Assembly: GCF_000818015.1 (NCBI RefSeq)
Contig: NZ_CP007511.1
Coordinates: forward strand, 3,757,501-3,821,500
Direction: 5' to 3'
DNA: 64,000 nucleotides
DNA from: Stutzerimonas balearica DSM 6083
GTDB taxonomy: Bacteria > Pseudomonadota > Gammaproteobacteria > Pseudomonadales > Pseudomonadaceae
The notes beneath the pieces are model-generated. The model searched no databases, was not told the DNA's origin, and was given only the letters and a program-made list of their open reading frames with translations. Shown in pieces: positions 12,261 through 23,628 of this stretch. Every line of letters begins with the position of its first letter. The first letter of the stretch is position 1. The position numbers were made by a program, and so were the translations under genes.

Positions 12261-12541
12261 GGCGAGGGGTCTCGGAGCGGGCCGGCCATGCTAGAAGCCA
12301 GGCCCGCAACGGGCAAGTGGCGGGCCGGCACCGAAATCGGGCAAAGCGGACCCTGGCAGTGCACCACGCGCCCTGCGATGCACCAGCATGGCTCACCTAG
12401 AAAGCTGCCCGATCGCCCCCGGATCGGCGCAAAGCGGCGTCGCAGAAGGCTTTGCGCCATTTGGCACGGATGCTGCCATTGCTCCTGGCGTTCCGATGTT
12501 TTCAGCCCACAGTTGCGCACGGACAGCCAAGGAGCCCCACA

Positions 12542-13810
12542 ATGAAACGCCGTCCTCTGATCAAGACCACCCTCGCCGCCAGTGCCCTGATGCTCAGCGG
12601 CCTGTTCCCGTTCACCCTGCAGGCCGCCGAAACCATCAAGGTCGGCATCCTGCATTCGCTGTCCGGCACCATGGCCATCTCCGAGACCTCGCTCAAGGAC
12701 ATGGCGCTGATGACCATCGATGAGATCAACGCCAAGGGCGGCGTGCTCGGCAAGCAGCTCGAACCGGTGGTGGTCGACCCGGCTTCCAACTGGCCGCTGT
12801 TCGCCGAGAAGGGCCGTCAGCTGCTGACCCAGGACAAGGTGGCGGTGACCTTCGGTTGCTGGACTTCGGTATCGCGCAAATCCGTGCTGCCGGTCTATGA
12901 AGAGCTCAACGGCCTGCTGTTCTACCCGGTGCAGTACGAAGGCGAGGAACTGTCGCCGAACGTCTTCTACACCGGCGCCGCACCGAACCAGCAGGCCATC
13001 CCCGCCGTCGAGTACCTGATGAGCGAAGACGGCGGCAGCGCCGAGCGATTCTTCCTGCTCGGTACCGACTACGTCTACCCGCGCACCACCAACAAGATCC
13101 TGCGCGCCTTCCTGATCAGCAAGGGCGTGCCGGAATCCAGTATCGAAGAGGTCTACACGCCGTTCGGTCACAGCGATTACCAGACCATCGTCGCCAGCAT
13201 CAAGAAGTTCTCCGCCGGCGGCAAGACTGCCGTGGTGTCGACCATCAACGGCGACTCCAACGTGCCCTTCTACAAGGAGCTGGCCAACCAGGGCCTGGAC
13301 GCCACCGACGTTCCGGTCGTCGCCTTCTCGGTCGGCGAGGAAGAACTGCGTGGCATCGACACCAAGCCGCTGGTCGGCCACCTGGCCGCCTGGAACTACT
13401 TCCAGTCGGTGGAGAACCCGGTCAACGAAGCCTTCGTCAGCAAGTGGAAGGCCTACGCCAAGGCCCAGAACCTGCCAGGCGCCGACAAGGCGGTGACCAA
13501 CGACCCGATGGAAGCCACCTACGTCGGCATCCACATGTGGGCGCAGGCGGTCGAGAAAGCCGGCAGCACCGAGGTGGACAAGGTGCGCGATGCCCTCGCC
13601 GGGCAGACCTTCGAGGCGCCGAGCGGCTACACCCTGACCATGGACGAGAAGAACCATCACCTGCACAAGCCGGTAATGATCGGCGAGGTTCAGGAGGATG
13701 GTCAGTTCTCGGTGGTCTGGGAAACCGAAAGCCCGGTCCGCGCCCAGCCGTGGAGCCCCTACATCCCGGGCAACGACAAGAAGCCGGATTACGCGGTGAA
13801 GTCGAACTAA
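12542..13810 (+). CDS. urtA: Urea ABC transporter, periplasmic substrate-binding protein
   Basis: Periplasmic urea-binding protein of 422 residues, first gene of the urtABCDE importer. A Sec signal peptide covers about residues 1-27 (MKRRP, hydrophobic core, LQA-AE cleavage). The mature protein starts IKVGILHSLSGTMAISE, the hallmark of branched-chain-amino-acid/urea binding proteins. The ATG at 12542 follows AAGGAG at 12530-12535. Confidence 0.96.
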   Translation: MKRRPLIKTTLAASALMLSGLFPFTLQAAETIKVGILHSLSGTMAISETSLKDMALMTIDEINAKGGVLGKQLEPVVVDPASNWPLFAEKGRQLLTQDKVAVTFGCWTSVSRKSVLPVYEELNGLLFYPVQYEGEELSPNVFYTGAAPNQQAIPAVEYLMSEDGGSAERFFLLGTDYVYPRTTNKILRAFLISKGVPESSIEEVYTPFGHSDYQTIVASIKKFSAGGKTAVVSTINGDSNVPFYKELANQGLDATDVPVVAFSVGEEELRGIDTKPLVGHLAAWNYFQSVENPVNEAFVSKWKAYAKAQNLPGADKAVTNDPMEATYVGIHMWAQAVEKAGSTEVDKVRDALAGQTFEAPSGYTLTMDEKNHHLHKPVMIGEVQEDGQFSVVWETESPVRAQPWSPYIPGNDKKPDYAVKSN

Positions 13811-13825
13811 CCGCTGCGGTCGTCA

Positions 13826-13904
13826 TGGTGGATGGGTGACGCACCGATTTCGCGTCCCGATCCACCCCACGATCGCTCGGCTTTCGTTGGGCGGTTCGGG
13901 ACGC
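13826..13904. repeat. Inverted repeat between urtA and urtB
   Basis: The 176-bp gap holds GGTGGATGGG paired with GATCCACC. CGCGTCCCGA (about 13850) is also paired with TCGGGACGCG (about 13896). These resemble the other GGTGGA-type palindromes of this region and may form an intra-operon RNA structure that reduces expression of urtB-E relative to the binding protein. Confidence 0.5.
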
Positions 13905-13986
13905 GTAGTCGAGACGTTCTCATCCGCCTGCCCACCGCCGCCAGCTCCGCTAAGAGAGCACCCGGCGCCCCCTGGGGAATGCACAG

Positions 13987-15558
13987 ATGAACACTGCCCT
14001 GCACCGATTATTGCTGCTGCTCCTACTGGTTCTGCCCTGGGCAGCCCAGGCCGGAGTCGCGGCCGACTACGCCAAGGCCAGTCCGGCCAAACAGGCCAGA
14101 CTGCTGGAAAGCTGGGCCGCCGCGCCGGCGCCTGAGCGGCTGCCGCTGATCGAAGCGCTGCGCGCCAATCGCGTGGCCATCGACCAGAACAAGACGCCCT
14201 TCATCGAGGAAAACGGAGCCTACCGTGCCCTCGAAGGTGATATCGAGCCGGTCGGCACGCCGAAGAAGCTGCGCCTGAACAACCGCCTGCGCGGCCTGCT
14301 CAACACCGCTCTGGCGAGCCACCAGCTGTTCGCCGAAGACCCCGCGCAGCGCCTCGCCGCGGCCAAGCGCCTGCAGCGCAGCGGCAAGCCGGAACAGCTC
14401 GAGCTGCTCCAGCAGCGCCTGAACGCCGAGGACGATGCCGCCGTCAGCGAAGCGCTGACCCTGGCGCTGGCCAACCTGCAGCTGACCGCGAGCGACCCCG
14501 CCGTACGCCTCGCCGCGGTGCGCCTGCTCGGCGAAACCGGCGCGCCCATGGCCCGGGTGCGCCTGGAGAACCTGCTGGCCGACGAGGCGGAAACCGACGC
14601 CAACGTGCGCAAGGCCGCCGAGACCAGCCTGGCCCAGGTCAAGCGCAAGCTCCTGATCGGCGAGCTGCTCGGTCAGGCCTTCAGCGGTCTGTCGCTGGGC
14701 TCGATCCTGCTGCTCGCCGCCCTCGGCCTTGCGATCACCTTCGGCCTGCTCGGGGTGATCAACATGGCCCACGGCGAGATGCTCATGCTCGGGGCCTACA
14801 CCACCTACATGGTGCAGGTGCTGATGGCGCGGCTCGCCCCGGAAGCCCTCGCCTTCTACCCCCTGGTGGCGTTGCCGGTGGCCTTCTTCGTCACCGCCGC
14901 GATCGGCATGGCGCTGGAGCGCACGGTGATCCGCCATCTGTACGGCCGCCCGCTGGAAACCCTGCTGGCGACCTGGGGCATCAGCCTGATCCTGATCCAG
15001 CTGGTGCGGGTGCTGTTCGGCGCGCAAAACGTCGAGGTCGCCAACCCGGCCTGGCTGTCCGGTGGCCTGCAGGTGCTGCCGAACCTGGTGCTGCCGTACA
15101 ACCGCATGGTGATCATCGGCTTCGCGCTGTTCGTGGTGCTCCTGACCTGGCTCTTGCTGAACAAGACGCGCCTGGGCCTGAACGTGCGCGCGGTAACGCA
15201 GAACCGCAACATGGCCGCCTGCTGCGGCGTTCCCACCGGGCGCATCGACATGATGGCCTTCGGGCTGGGCTCCGGCATCGCCGGGCTCGGCGGCGTGGCC
15301 CTGAGCCAGATCGGCAACGTCGGCCCGGACCTCGGCCAGAGCTACATCATCGATTCCTTCCTGGTGGTGGTGCTCGGCGGTGTCGGCCAGCTGGCCGGCA
15401 GCATCTTCGCCGCCTTCGGCCTCGGCATCGCCAACAAGATCCTCGAACCGCAGATCGGCGCCGTGCTGGGCAAGATCCTCATCCTCGCGCTGATCATCCT
15501 CTTCATCCAGAAGCGTCCGCAGGGACTGTTCGCGCTGAAAGGGAGGGTGATCGATTGA
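13987..15558 (+). CDS. urtB: Urea ABC transporter, permease UrtB
   Basis: Inner-membrane permease of 523 residues. As usual for UrtB, it has a signal peptide (to about residue 20) and a roughly 200-residue periplasmic, HEAT-like helical region before the LivH-type membrane domain, which starts near residue 225 (GLSLGSILLLAALGLAITFG). It pairs with UrtC to form the channel. It is co-transcribed with urtA and separated from it by a palindrome-rich gap. Confidence 0.96.
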   Translation: MNTALHRLLLLLLLVLPWAAQAGVAADYAKASPAKQARLLESWAAAPAPERLPLIEALRANRVAIDQNKTPFIEENGAYRALEGDIEPVGTPKKLRLNNRLRGLLNTALASHQLFAEDPAQRLAAAKRLQRSGKPEQLELLQQRLNAEDDAAVSEALTLALANLQLTASDPAVRLAAVRLLGETGAPMARVRLENLLADEAETDANVRKAAETSLAQVKRKLLIGELLGQAFSGLSLGSILLLAALGLAITFGLLGVINMAHGEMLMLGAYTTYMVQVLMARLAPEALAFYPLVALPVAFFVTAAIGMALERTVIRHLYGRPLETLLATWGISLILIQLVRVLFGAQNVEVANPAWLSGGLQVLPNLVLPYNRMVIIGFALFVVLLTWLLLNKTRLGLNVRAVTQNRNMAACCGVPTGRIDMMAFGLGSGIAGLGGVALSQIGNVGPDLGQSYIIDSFLVVVLGGVGQLAGSIFAAFGLGIANKILEPQIGAVLGKILILALIILFIQKRPQGLFALKGRVID

Positions 15559-15588
15559 AAAGCCTCCACCTCTCGCCGCGTTGTCCCC

Positions 15589-15666
15589 GTAGGAGCGAGC
15601 TTGCTCGCGAACCAGAGCTTGCCGACACCCGCGTGTTTACCCTTTCGCGAGCAAGCTCGCTCCTAC
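15589..15666. repeat. Pseudomonas REP-type inverted pair between urtB and urtC
   Basis: Two 23-bp arms (15589-15611 and 15644-15666) are exact inverted copies built around GTAGGAGCGAGCTTGCTCGC, separated by 32 bp. This is the familiar extragenic palindrome of Pseudomonas genomes. It sits inside the operon, directly before the urtC ribosome-binding site. Confidence 0.9.
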
Positions 15667-15679
15667 AGGAGAGCTGCGC

Positions 15680-16755
15680 ATGAACCAGCCACTCGCAATC
15701 ACCGCTGCGCGGAAGGCCGGCCCGACACTCACCGCCGTGGCGCTCGGCGTGGTCCTAGCCGTCCTCGTCGCCATGCCGCTGCTGCACCTGCTGCCGGCCG
15801 AGCATGCCCTGCACGTCTCGGCCTACACCCTGACCCTGGTGGGCAAGATCCTCTGCTACGCCATCGTCGCCCTGGCGCTGGATCTGGTCTGGGGTTACGC
15901 GGGGCTCTTGTCCCTCGGCCACGGCCTGTTCTTCGCCCTCGGCGGTTACGCCATGGGCATGTACCTGATGCGCCAGAGCGCCGGTGACGGCCTGCCGGCA
16001 TTCATGAGCTTCCTCGCCTGGAACGAGCTGCCCTGGTACTGGTACGGCACGTCGAGCTTTCTCTGGGCCATGTGCCTGGTGGTGCTGGTACCCGGCGTGC
16101 TGGCCTTCGTCTTCGGCTTCTTCGCCTTCCGCTCGCGGATCAAGGGCGTGTACTTCTCGATCATGACCCAGGCGCTGACCTTCGCCGGCATGCTCCTGTT
16201 CTTCCGCAACGAGACCGGCTTCGGCGGCAACAACGGCTTCACCGATTTCAAGACCATCCTTGGTTTCTCGATCTCGGCGCCGGCGACCCGCGCCACGCTG
16301 TTTCTCGCCACCGTGGCGCTCCTGGCCGGCAGCCTGTACCTGGGCTTTCGCCTGGCGCGCAGCAAGTTCGGCCGGGTGCTCACCGCCCTGCGCGATGCCG
16401 AGAACCGGCTGATGTTCTGCGGCTACGACCCGCGCGGCTACAAGCTGTTCATCTGGACGCTGTCAGCGGTGCTCTGCGGCCTGGCCGGCGCGCTCTATGT
16501 GCCGCAGGTGGGGATCATCAACCCCAGCGAGATGGCGCCGACGCAATCCATCGAGGCGGCCGTCTGGGTCGCCCTCGGCGGACGCGGCACGCTGATCGGC
16601 CCCCTGCTCGGCGCCGGCCTCGTCAACGGCATGAAGAGCTGGTTCACCGTGGCCTTCCCCGAATACTGGCTGTTCGCCCTCGGTGCGCTGTTCATCGTCG
16701 TCACCCTGTACCTGCCCAAGGGCGTCATCGGCCTCATCAAGCGGAGGGGCGAAGA

Positions 16756-16759
<4 letters not shown>
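15680..16759 (+). CDS. urtC: Urea ABC transporter, permease UrtC
   Basis: Second permease of the urea importer, 359 residues with about ten helices of the LivM type (DLVWGYAGLLSLGHGLFFAL signature near residue 72). An AGGAG at 15667-15671 precedes the ATG. Its TGA overlaps the urtD ATG in ATGA, indicating translational coupling. Confidence 0.95.
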
Positions 16760-17607
<848 letters not shown>

Positions 17608-17614
17608 GCAAAAA

Positions 17615-17686
17615 GGTGGATGGCTTCGGCCATCCACCCTACGCCCGTCGAATCGTAGGGTGGATAACGCCGCAGGCTTATCCACC
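17615..17686. repeat. Tandem GTAGGGTGGA palindromes between urtD and urtE
   Basis: Two hairpins occur in tandem, GGTGGATGG/CCATCCACCCTAC (17615-17642) and GTAGGGTGGATAA/TTATCCACC (17655-17686). They belong to a repeat family seen several more times in the next 15 kb. Confidence 0.85.
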
Positions 17687-17737
17687 GAAAGCGGCGCAGC
17701 CTTTTCCACGCGTCACAAAAGAAACAAGGACATCGAC

Positions 17738-18436
17738 ATGCTGCAAGTCCAGCAACTGCACCAGTACTACGGCGGCAGCCATATCCTGCGCGGCCTCTCG
17801 TTCGAGGCGAAGGTCGGCGAAGTCACCTGCCTGCTCGGACGCAACGGCGTCGGCAAGACCACCCTGCTCAAGTGCCTGATGGGCCTGATCCCGGCCAAGG
17901 AAGGCGCGGTGAACTGGGAGGGCAAGCCGATCACCGGCTTCAAGCCGCACCAGCGCGTGCACGCCGGCATCGCCTACGTGCCGCAGGGGCGCGAGATCTT
18001 CGGCCGCCTGACCGTCGAGGAAAACCTGCTGATGGGCCTGTCCCGCTTCAACGCCAGGGAAGCCAAGGAAGTACCCCTGTTCATCTACGAGCTGTTCCCG
18101 GTTTTGCAGGAAATGAAGCACCGTCGCGGCGGCGACCTCTCTGGCGGCCAGCAACAGCAGCTCGCCATCGGCCGCGCGCTGGCGAGCCAGCCGCGCCTGT
18201 TGATCCTCGACGAACCCACCGAAGGCATCCAGCCCTCGGTGATCAAGGAGATCGGCGCGGTGATCAAGAAGCTCGCGGAGCGCGGCGACATGGCGATCCT
18301 CCTGGTGGAGCAGTTCTACGACTTCGCCGCCGAACTGGCCGACCAGTACCTGGTGATGAGCCGCGGCGAGATCATCCAGCAGGGCCGTGGCGAAAACATG
18401 GCCGCCGAGGGTGTGCAACGCCTGGTGGCGATCTAG
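17738..18436 (+). CDS. urtE: Urea ABC transporter, ATP-binding protein UrtE
   Basis: Second ABC ATPase of the importer, 232 residues, LivF-type. Walker A GRNGVGKTT, signature LSGGQQQQLAIGRAL and Walker B LLILDEPTEGI are intact. The ATG at 17738 is preceded by AAGGA at 17726-17730. It closes the urt operon, followed by a GC-rich hairpin. Confidence 0.96.
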   Translation: MLQVQQLHQYYGGSHILRGLSFEAKVGEVTCLLGRNGVGKTTLLKCLMGLIPAKEGAVNWEGKPITGFKPHQRVHAGIAYVPQGREIFGRLTVEENLLMGLSRFNAREAKEVPLFIYELFPVLQEMKHRRGGDLSGGQQQQLAIGRALASQPRLLILDEPTEGIQPSVIKEIGAVIKKLAERGDMAILLVEQFYDFAAELADQYLVMSRGEIIQQGRGENMAAEGVQRLVAI

Positions 18437-18446
18437 CCTTGCTGCA

Positions 18447-18464
18447 GCGCCCCCACGGGGGCGC
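18447..18464 (+). terminator. GC-rich hairpin after urtE
   Basis: GCGCCCCC and GGGGGCGC form an 8-bp perfect stem with a CA loop, 11 bp after the urtE stop. There is no T-tract, so it may stabilise the 3' end or terminate only weakly. Confidence 0.45.
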
Positions 18465-18539
18465 CTGATCGGTGTCAATCTCCGGTTCTCCCGCCGGGCC
18501 GATGATTGACAGCGTTGGCTCCAGCAGGGGGTGCACGGC

Positions 18540-21500
18540 ATGCACGATGCGTTCGACTCTTCCGCCCCGACCGAACATGCCAGGCCGCTGATCTGGCTGT
18601 CCTGGCTGTTGGGCGCGGCCATGCTCGGCGCGCTGGTGGTCGGCGTCCTGCAGTTGGCCGACGCCAGCCACTTCGCCCTGGTTCTCAGCCAGGCCGAGCC
18701 GGCCTGGCTGCTGGTCGCCATCGCGCTGCAGGGGCTGACTTACGTCGTCCAGGGCCAACTGTATCGCCAGGTACTGACGGCCGCGGGCACGTCGCTGCCG
18801 TTGTGGGACGCCACCAAACTCAGCCTGACCAAGCTGTTCATCGACCAGGCCCTGCCTTCCTCCGGATTCAGCGGAGCGGTGGCAGTGGTCGCCCTGCTGC
18901 AACGCCGCGGCATCGCTGCGTCTCAGGTTTCCAGCTGCTTCATCGTCAGCGTGTCGGCCTATTTCGTGGCCTACCTGCTGGCGCTCGGCGCCGCCCTCTT
19001 CATCGCGATCGACAGCGGCCATGGCAGTCTCGCCGTGATCGCCACCAGCGCAGCCTTCATGCTGTTTTGCGGCCTCATGGCGATCGCCGCGCCGCTGATC
19101 GCCGGGCTGCCGCAGGGCGCCCTGGCCAGGCGCCTGCAACACGTGCGCTGGATGCAACGCCTGCTGGCGATGGTGTTCGCGGCCGAGCCCCGGCTCACGC
19201 GCAATCCGCGCCTGCTGAGCTGGGCCAGCGGCTATTCACTGCTGATCATCCTGCTTGACGCCCTGACCCTCTGGGCGCTGCTTCACGCGGTCGGCCACGC
19301 GGCGCCCTTCGCCGGCATCTTCGCCAGCTTCATGCTGGCCAGCGTGTTGCGCAGTGTCGGCATCGTGCCGGGTGGGCTGGGGGCGTTCGAGGCCGCCGCG
19401 GTGGCGACCCTCAGCTGGGCCGGCGTGCCGCTGGCGGCCGGCCTGTCGGCAACGCTGCTGTTTCGCGTATTGAGCTTCTGGCTGCCGATGCTGCCCGGCT
19501 TCTGGCTCTCCCGGGACGCCTTGCGGGCCGGGGCCGCAGACCACCACGAGACGGTCACGCCGGACTACTGGAGCCAGCCGCTGGATGAGCTCTACGCCAG
19601 CCTGAAGAGCGGCCCGGGCGGGCTCGCCAGCGACGCTGCCGCCGCGCGTCAGCCGTCGGTCAGGCGTACGTACCGGCCGAACCTGGCGCGGCAGTTCGGC
19701 GCCTCGCTGCTGCGCCAGCTGTCCAGCCCGCTGGTGCTGATCCTGTTGATCGGCGCGCTGGTGGCGCTGATCGCCCATGACTGGCTGGATGCCCTGATCG
19801 TGCTGGCCATCGTCATCGCCAGCGCGCTGGTCGGCAGCCTGCACGAGGTCCGTTCCAACCGCGCGATTGCGCGCCTGCGCGAACAGGTGGCCAGCCGCGC
19901 CGATGTCTGGCGCGACGGGCGCCTGCAGAGCCTGGCCGCGGATGAAGTGGTGCCCGGCGATATCGTCGAGCTCTCGGCCGGCAGCCTGATTCCGGCCGAT
20001 GGCCGGCTGGTCGAGGCGCGCGACTGCTTCGTCAACCAGGCCCTGCTGACCGGCGAGACCTTTCCGGTGCAAAAGCAGGCGATCCGGGTCGCCAGCGACG
20101 CCGCCCTGGTGCAGCGCGACAACTGCCTGTTCCGCGGTACCTCGCAGCGCAGCGGCACGGCGCGCCTGCTGGCCGTGCGCTGCGGCCTGCATACCGAGCT
20201 GGGCCATATCGAGCGCTCGCTGGTGCTGCGCCCGCCGGAAACCGAGTTCGAGCGCGGCCTGCGCCAGTTCGGCGGTCTGCTGCTGCGGGTGATGCTGGTG
20301 ATGGTCACGGCGGTGCTCGGGCTCAACCTGTTCCTCGACCGACCGCCGCTGGACACCCTGATGTTCGCCATCGCCCTGGCCGTCGGGCTGTCGCCGGAGC
20401 TGTTGCCGGCGATCCTCAGCGCGACCCTTTCGGCCGGCGCGCGACGCATGGCGGGGCGCGGCGTGATCGTGCGCCATCTCAACGCCATCGAGAATCTCGG
20501 CGCGATGGACACACTCTGCACCGACAAGACCGGCACCCTCACCCGCGGCGTGGTGGCCCTCGACGGCGCGCTGGACGCCGACGGCCAGCCCAGCAGCAGG
20601 GTGCTGCGCATGGCCTGGCTCAACGCATCGCTGCAGACTGGCCTGCACAACCCGCTGGACGAGGCGATCGGCGACTACGCCCGCGACAAGGCGCCGGCCA
20701 TGACTGGCGCCGACAAGCTCGATGAAATTCCCTACGACTTCGTCCGCAAGCGCCTGAGCGTGCTCTTGCGCGACGCTAGCGAGCCCGCGCCACGGCTGAT
20801 CTGCAAGGGTGCGCTGGATAACGTGCTGCAGGTGTCGGCATTCGTGCAACAGGGCGATGCCGTGCTGCCGTTGACCGCCGAGCGGCGTGAGGCGCTGGCG
20901 GCCCGCTTCGCCGCCTGGAGCGCCGCCGGCTATCGGGTGCTCGGCCTTGCCTGGCGCTCCATGGAAGGCGAGCGCTGTACCGTCGATGATGAGCAGGCGC
21001 TGGTCTTCGCCGGCTTCCTGCTGTTCTTCGACCCACCCGAGCCCGGTGTGCGCGAGGAGCTGGCGGCGCTGCGCGAGCTGGGCGTGGCGGTGAAGATCAT
21101 CAGCGGCGACAACCGCCTGATCGCCCGGCAGGTGGCCGAGAGCGTCGGCATCGATGTCGAGCGCGTCATCACCGGCGCCGAGATCGGGCAGATGCGCGAC
21201 GAGGCGCTGATCAACCTGGCGCCGCGGGTCAGCCTGTTCGCCGAGGTCGATCCCAACCAGAAGGAGCGCATCATCCGTGCGCTGCAGAAGACCGGCCACG
21301 TGGTGGGCTTTCTCGGTGACGGCATCAACGACGCGCCGGCACTGCATGCCGCGGACGTCGGCATCTCGGTGGACAACGCGGTGGACGTGGCCAAGGAGGC
21401 GGCCGATTTCGTCCTGCTGCGCCACGAGCTGGGCCTGGTCCGTCAGGGCATCGACGAAGGCCGGCGTACCTTCGCCAACACGCTGAAGTACATCTACCTG

Positions 21501-22088
21501 ACCACCAGCGCCAACTTCGGCAACATGATCAGCATGGCCGTGGCCTCGTTCTTCCTGCCCTTCCTGCCGCTGCTGGCCAAGCAGATCCTGCTCAACAACT
21601 TTCTCTCCGACATTCCGGCCATCGGCATCGCCGGTGACCGCGTCGATGCCGACTGGTCACGCACGCCGCATCGCTGGGACATCGGCGAGGTGCGCCGCTT
21701 CATGATCCAGTTCGGCCTGATCAGCTCGGCCTTCGATCTGCTCACCTTCGGCGTGCTGCCGTACCTGGTAGGCGAGCATCCGGAGCTGTTTCGCAGCGGC
21801 TGGTTCGTCGAATCGCTGATCACCGAACTCGTGATCATCTTCGTGGTGCGCACGCACAAGCCGTTCTACCGCAGCCGGCCGGGGCGCTTCCTGCTGGTCA
21901 GTTCACTGCTCATCGCGCTGCTGACCGTGCTGCTGCCCTACACGCCAATCGGCGGTTGGTTCGCCCTGCAGCCACTGCCGGCATCGGTGCTCGGCGCGGT
22001 TCTGCTGATCACGCTGCTCTATGCGGCCTGTTCGGAATGGACCAAGCAGCGCTTCTTCGCTCAGGCCAGCGGTTCGCGGCAACCCTGA
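18540..22088 (+). CDS. Fusion of flippase-like (UPF0104/LPG-synthase TM) domain with MgtA-like P-type ATPase
   Basis: A 1182-residue inner-membrane protein. Residues 1 to about 320 form a multi-helix domain of the UPF0104/lysylphosphatidylglycerol-synthase TM type, with the [17 protein letters not shown] motif. From about 335 a complete P-type ATPase follows: actuator LLTGETFPV, phosphorylation motif DKTGTLT (D662), P-domain [10 protein letters not shown] (about 926) and C-terminal helices. The ATPase half resembles magnesium-translocating MgtA/MgtB enzymes. I chose the ATG at 18540 because AGGGGG lies 8 bp upstream; GTG at 18531 is an alternative. Transported ion or lipid is unknown. It interrupts the urt and ure operons. 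Confidence 0.85.
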   Translation: MHDAFDSSAPTEHARPLIWLSWLLGAAMLGALVVGVLQLADASHFALVLSQAEPAWLLVAIALQGLTYVVQGQLYRQVLTAAGTSLPLWDATKLSLTKLFIDQALPSSGFSGAVAVVALLQRRGIAASQVSSCFIVSVSAYFVAYLLALGAALFIAIDSGHGSLAVIATSAAFMLFCGLMAIAAPLIAGLPQGALARRLQHVRWMQRLLAMVFAAEPRLTRNPRLLSWASGYSLLIILLDALTLWALLHAVGHAAPFAGIFASFMLASVLRSVGIVPGGLGAFEAAAVATLSWAGVPLAAGLSATLLFRVLSFWLPMLPGFWLSRDALRAGAADHHETVTPDYWSQPLDELYASLKSGPGGLASDAAAARQPSVRRTYRPNLARQFGASLLRQLSSPLVLILLIGALVALIAHDWLDALIVLAIVIASALVGSLHEVRSNRAIARLREQVASRADVWRDGRLQSLAADEVVPGDIVELSAGSLIPADGRLVEARDCFVNQALLTGETFPVQKQAIRVASDAALVQRDNCLFRGTSQRSGTARLLAVRCGLHTELGHIERSLVLRPPETEFERGLRQFGGLLLRVMLVMVTAVLGLNLFLDRPPLDTLMFAIALAVGLSPELLPAILSATLSAGARRMAGRGVIVRHLNAIENLGAMDTLCTDKTGTLTRGVVALDGALDADGQPSSRVLRMAWLNASLQTGLHNPLDEAIGDYARDKAPAMTGADKLDEIPYDFVRKRLSVLLRDASEPAPRLICKGALDNVLQVSAFVQQGDAVLPLTAERREALAARFAAWSAAGYRVLGLAWRSMEGERCTVDDEQALVFAGFLLFFDPPEPGVREELAALRELGVAVKIISGDNRLIARQVAESVGIDVERVITGAEIGQMRDEALINLAPRVSLFAEVDPNQKERIIRALQKTGHVVGFLGDGINDAPALHAADVGISVDNAVDVAKEAADFVLLRHELGLVRQGIDEGRRTFANTLKYIYLTTSANFGNMISMAVASFFLPFLPLLAKQILLNNFLSDIPAIGIAGDRVDADWSRTPHRWDIGEVRRFMIQFGLISSAFDLLTFGVLPYLVGEHPELFRSGWFVESLITELVIIFVVRTHKPFYRSRPGRFLLVSSLLIALLTVLLPYTPIGGWFALQPLPASVLGAVLLITLLYAACSEWTKQRFFAQASGSRQP

Positions 22089-22266
22089 GCGCCGACGCCT
22101 CATTTCGGGGCACCGCTTGGCGTGCGCAGATATCCCGCACCAGCACGGTGCAAGACCTACCCCGCCGCACCTCAACCAGCCAGCGTTCGGGCCCGCCGCG
22201 TGGGCCAGCGCCGGCGAAGGCACGACTATTGCTGTCTGCCCAGTCAACAACCACTGGCAGCCAGGC

Positions 22267-23100
22267 ATGACCGTTCTGACTCACCCCTTCACCCCGCACT
22301 GGCAGGCCGAACTCGAGCTCGGCTATACCCGCATCGGCGACGCGACGCGCCCGGTGCTGCGCCGCCATAGCGGACCGTTACGGGTGCAGAAGCATCTGTA
22401 TCCCGAAGGGCCGGAAGTCTGCCAGCACATCATCGTCCACCCCCCGGGCGGCATCGCCGGCGGGGATCGGCTAGACATCAGCGTCACGCTCGGCCCCGGC
22501 GCCTGGGCGCAGCTGACCAGCCCCGGTGCAGCCAAGTGGTATCGCGCCGCCAGCCCGGCCTTTCAGGACCTGCGCCTGCGCGTCGAAACCGGTGCCACGC
22601 TGGAATGGCTGCCGCAGGAGACCATCGTCTATTCCGCGGCTCAGGCCGGGCTGAACACTCGCATCGAGCTGCACGGCGACGCCCGGCTGTTCTACTGGGA
22701 CATCGTCGCCCTTGGCCGGCCGGCAGCAGGCGAGCGCTTCGACGCCGGGCAATTCCAGGCGCGCCTGGATATCCGTCGCGACGACCGGCTGATCTGGCAC
22801 GAGCGCCAGCGCATCGCCGGCGCCGATGCGTTGCTCGACTCACCGATCGGCCTCGACGGGCGTTCGGTGTTCGCGACCCTCATCGCCAGCGGCGAGCTCG
22901 ACGCGGACCTGCTGGAACGCTGCCGTGAATTGCCCAGCCGCGTGCGCGGTGACCTGACGCAACTGCCGGGGCTCATCGTGGCGCGCTGTCTGGCCGACGA
23001 GGCGCTGCACGCCCGCGCCTGGCTGATCGACCTGTGGCGGCTGTTGCGCCCCGAACTGCTGGGCCGCGAAGCGGTACCGCCGCGAATCTGGAGTACCTGA
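22267..23100 (+). CDS. ureD: Urease accessory protein UreD
   Basis: Scaffold protein of the UreDFG complex that delivers nickel to apo-urease, 277 residues. Family motifs include [14 protein letters not shown] and [14 protein letters not shown]. The ATG at 22267 (MTVLTHPF) gives the expected length; the frame extends upstream without support. First gene of the ureDAB-C cluster. Confidence 0.95.
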   Translation: MTVLTHPFTPHWQAELELGYTRIGDATRPVLRRHSGPLRVQKHLYPEGPEVCQHIIVHPPGGIAGGDRLDISVTLGPGAWAQLTSPGAAKWYRAASPAFQDLRLRVETGATLEWLPQETIVYSAAQAGLNTRIELHGDARLFYWDIVALGRPAAGERFDAGQFQARLDIRRDDRLIWHERQRIAGADALLDSPIGLDGRSVFATLIASGELDADLLERCRELPSRVRGDLTQLPGLIVARCLADEALHARAWLIDLWRLLRPELLGREAVPPRIWST

Positions 23101-23174
23101 ATAATCGGTGGGCACGGCTGCGCCGCTGCCCTCCCTACGCCGGCGCCCCGGCGTGCGCGCACTATCTGGTAATC

Positions 23175-23206
23175 GTAGGGTGGAAAACCGCGCAGCGTTT
23201 TCCACC
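23175..23206. repeat. GTAGGGTGGA palindrome between ureD and ureA
   Basis: GTAGGGTGGAAAAC pairs with GTTTTCCACC around a short loop. Same family as the elements at 17615, 24456, 26283, 32105 and 32188. Confidence 0.85.
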
Positions 23207-23269
23207 GATACGGACCGAACAACAACACGACGGGCGCGGCATCGCTCCCGTCAGCGACTGGAAGCCACG

Positions 23270-23572
23270 ATGGACCTCACACCCAGAGAAAAAGACAAGC
23301 TGCTGATCTTCACCGCCGGCCTGGTGGCCGAGCGCCGGCTGGCCCGCGGTGTGAAGCTCAACTACCCGGAGGCCATGGCCTACATCTCCGCAGCACTGCT
23401 CGAAGGCGCGCGCGACGGCCAGACGGTCGCCGAGCTGATGCACTACGGCACCACCCTGCTCACCCGCGAACAGGTCATGGAAGGCGTGCCGGAGATGATT
23501 CCGGAGATCCAGGTCGAGGCGACCTTCCCGGACGGCACCAAGCTGGTCACGGTGCATCAACCAATCGCCTGA
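23270..23572 (+). CDS. ureA: Urease subunit gamma
   Basis: Smallest structural subunit of urease, 100 residues, beginning [17 protein letters not shown] as is standard. The ATG at 23270 gives the canonical length. With UreB and UreC it makes the (abc)3 enzyme that hydrolyses urea to ammonia and carbamate. Confidence 0.98.
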   Translation: MDLTPREKDKLLIFTAGLVAERRLARGVKLNYPEAMAYISAALLEGARDGQTVAELMHYGTTLLTREQVMEGVPEMIPEIQVEATFPDGTKLVTVHQPIA

Positions 23573-23628
23573 AATATCGGTCAATGTCTACTGCCCACGA
23601 CCTTGAACCGTTCTTGAAGGAAACCAAC

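Noticed and set aside
19236..21425. 729-codon minus-strand open frame
   Set aside because: It is antisense to the P-type ATPase fusion, has Gln/Arg/His-rich low-complexity content, and lacks recognisable domains. It is a high-GC shadow frame.
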